Source: Hyphomicrobiales bacterium (GTDB lineage: Bacteria; Pseudomonadota; Alphaproteobacteria; Rhizobiales; Rhizobiaceae). From it: a DNA stretch of 64,000 bases. The translations under genes and the position numbers were made by a program. Shown here piece after piece: positions 63,330 through 64,000 of this stretch. How positions within the stretch are numbered: the stretch's first letter is position 1; every line of letters starts with the position of its first letter. Under the pieces are notes generated by a model that did not search any database, was not told the origin of the DNA, and saw only the letters and a list, made by a program, of their open reading frames with translations. The stretch lies in NCBI GenBank assembly GCA_900473175.1, contig UCKM01000007.1, positions 34,849 through 98,848 of the forward strand, given 5' to 3'.

Positions 63330-64000
63330 TCAATCGAATTTGAGCAGGCGTTCCAGATAGTCTTTTTCCATCTGCGGGCTTAGCGCATTGCCGAGGCGGC
63401 GGCGGATTTCTTCGAGAATTTCGCGCGCCCGCTGGATATCGATCTCGCCCGGAACCTTGGTCTTGGTGCCATCGTCGACGCCGCCAGTGCGTGTCTCGCG
63501 CCCCAACGGATCACGGCGGCCAGTTTGCTGCCCGCCAGGGCCGGTCTGTCCGTCCTGGCTCATGGCCTGCTGCATCTGCTTCATCATGTCCTGCCCGCCA
63601 CGGCGCAGGGCATCGAGGGCATTGCTCTGCTGGTCGAGTGCCTCCGCGCCATCGGCTTCCCCCAGCGATTTGCCGGCCTCGCCCATGGATTTTCCGGCAT
63701 CGCCGAAATCCTTGCCGGGATTGATTCCAAGTCCCTTCAAATCTTCCATCATCTGCTCAAGATCCGACTGGAGCTTGTCCTGACCTTGTTGAAGACCGCG
63801 CAATGCCTTGCCGATCTCCTCTTCCGACATCTGACCTTGATTGCCTTGCTGGCCTTCCTGCCCATTCTGGCCGTAATCCTGCTGCATGCCGTTCTGGCGC
63901 TGCTGTTCAAGCCGGTGGGTCTGGTTCATCATGTCCTGCTGACGGCGCATCAACTCGCCGAGCTTGTCCATCTGCTGGCGCATCTGCCCCTGCTGGCCGT
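63330..64000 (-). CDS. TIGR02302/DUF4175 family protein, C-terminal part (truncated by window)
   Basis: This is the last ~220 residues of a larger protein that runs off the right edge. The visible part is Gln/Met/Gly-rich low complexity with coiled-coil character (KLGELMRRQQDMMNQTHRLE, MSEEEIGKALRGLQQGQDKL) and ends ERLLKFD. The pattern is characteristic of the C-terminal half of TIGR02302 (DUF4175) membrane proteins of alphaproteobacteria, whose N-terminal TM helices would lie outside. The function is unknown. The call from this fragment is likely but not certain. Confidence 0.75.
   Translation of the reverse strand, partial: GQQGQMRQQMDKLGELMRRQQDMMNQTHRLEQQRQNGMQQDYGQNGQEGQQGNQGQMSEEEIGKALRGLQQGQDKLQSDLEQMMEDLKGLGINPGKDFGDAGKSMGEAGKSLGEADGAEALDQQSNALDALRRGGQDMMKQMQQAMSQDGQTGPGGQQTGRRDPLGRETRTGGVDDGTKTKVPGEIDIQRAREILEEIRRRLGNALSPQMEKDYLERLLKFD

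Overview
The window comes from an alphaproteobacterium of the Rhizobiales (Hyphomicrobiales), most likely from the Phyllobacteriaceae/Brucellaceae group. The basis is the aerobic cobalamin genes (cobG-cobH-cobI-cobJ, cobL, cobS-cobT), Rhizobiales-type small families (DUF992, DUF2125, DUF3108, DUF1127), and housekeeping blocks in typical rhizobial order: a small membrane protein with xerD divergent from aroK-aroB, bolA/J-protein/cobS-cobT, metX-metW divergent from hisC-tyrC, and ftsE-ftsX. This is chromosomal backbone with some accessory genes. No insertion sequence, prophage or CRISPR array was seen.

Region by region. Positions 1-6.6 kb hold purU, then a tightly overlapping minus-strand cobG-cobH-cobI-cobJ operon with divergent cobL. 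Positions 6.6-8.7 kb hold a TerC-like DUF475 membrane protein behind a long structured leader, then an MscS channel. Positions 8.7-17 kb hold a frameshifted GlxA-type regulator, two short-chain dehydrogenases, a Tat-exported epoxide-hydrolase-like protein, an OmpR/EnvZ-type two-component pair, a DipZ-like thiol-disulfide transporter and msrA. Positions 17-25 kb hold a sugar 1-dehydrogenase, a bacterial ionotropic-glutamate-receptor-like protein, DUF992 and DUF922 proteins, a Rieske-FAD reductase, a hidden DUF3563-like small gene, a YqjI-like PadR regulator and a DUF6880-like protein. Positions 25-31 kb hold tRNA-Arg(CCT), an M20 amidohydrolase, a D,D-carboxypeptidase coupled to a COG0523 metallochaperone, a TusA-like protein, a lipoprotein L,D-transpeptidase and HU.

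Positions 31-35 kb hold a LysR regulator, a VOC ring-cleaving dioxygenase and a VOC-plus-hydrolase fusion, which look like a quinone/aromatic detoxification set. At 35.2-35.6 kb a DUF1127 gene is followed by three tandem hairpins whose loops carry the anti-Shine-Dalgarno-like CUCCUCCC motif. This is the most notable non-coding element here and looks like an ar14/CcsR ('cuckoo') RNA locus. Positions 36-48 kb hold an iron-permease-like protein, tRNA-Arg(ACG), accA, xerD, aroK-aroB, a CNNM-type transporter, bolA, a J-protein, cobS-cobT and a phytase-like protein. Positions 48-64 kb hold a queuosine-precursor transporter, rpmB, a DUF3108 protein, gloB, metX-metW, hisC-tyrC, plsC, ftsEX, hpt and the truncated end of a TIGR02302/DUF4175 gene.

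The clearest functional links are aerobic corrin-ring synthesis plus cobalt chelation (cobGHIJL with cobST), aromatic and histidine amino-acid synthesis (aroK-aroB, hisC-tyrC), methionine synthesis (metX-metW), envelope and division functions (dac, L,D-transpeptidase, ftsEX, plsC), and redox or electrophile defence (dipZ-msrA, the VOC set, gloB, chaC). All functional calls come from reading motifs by eye. No database search was run.
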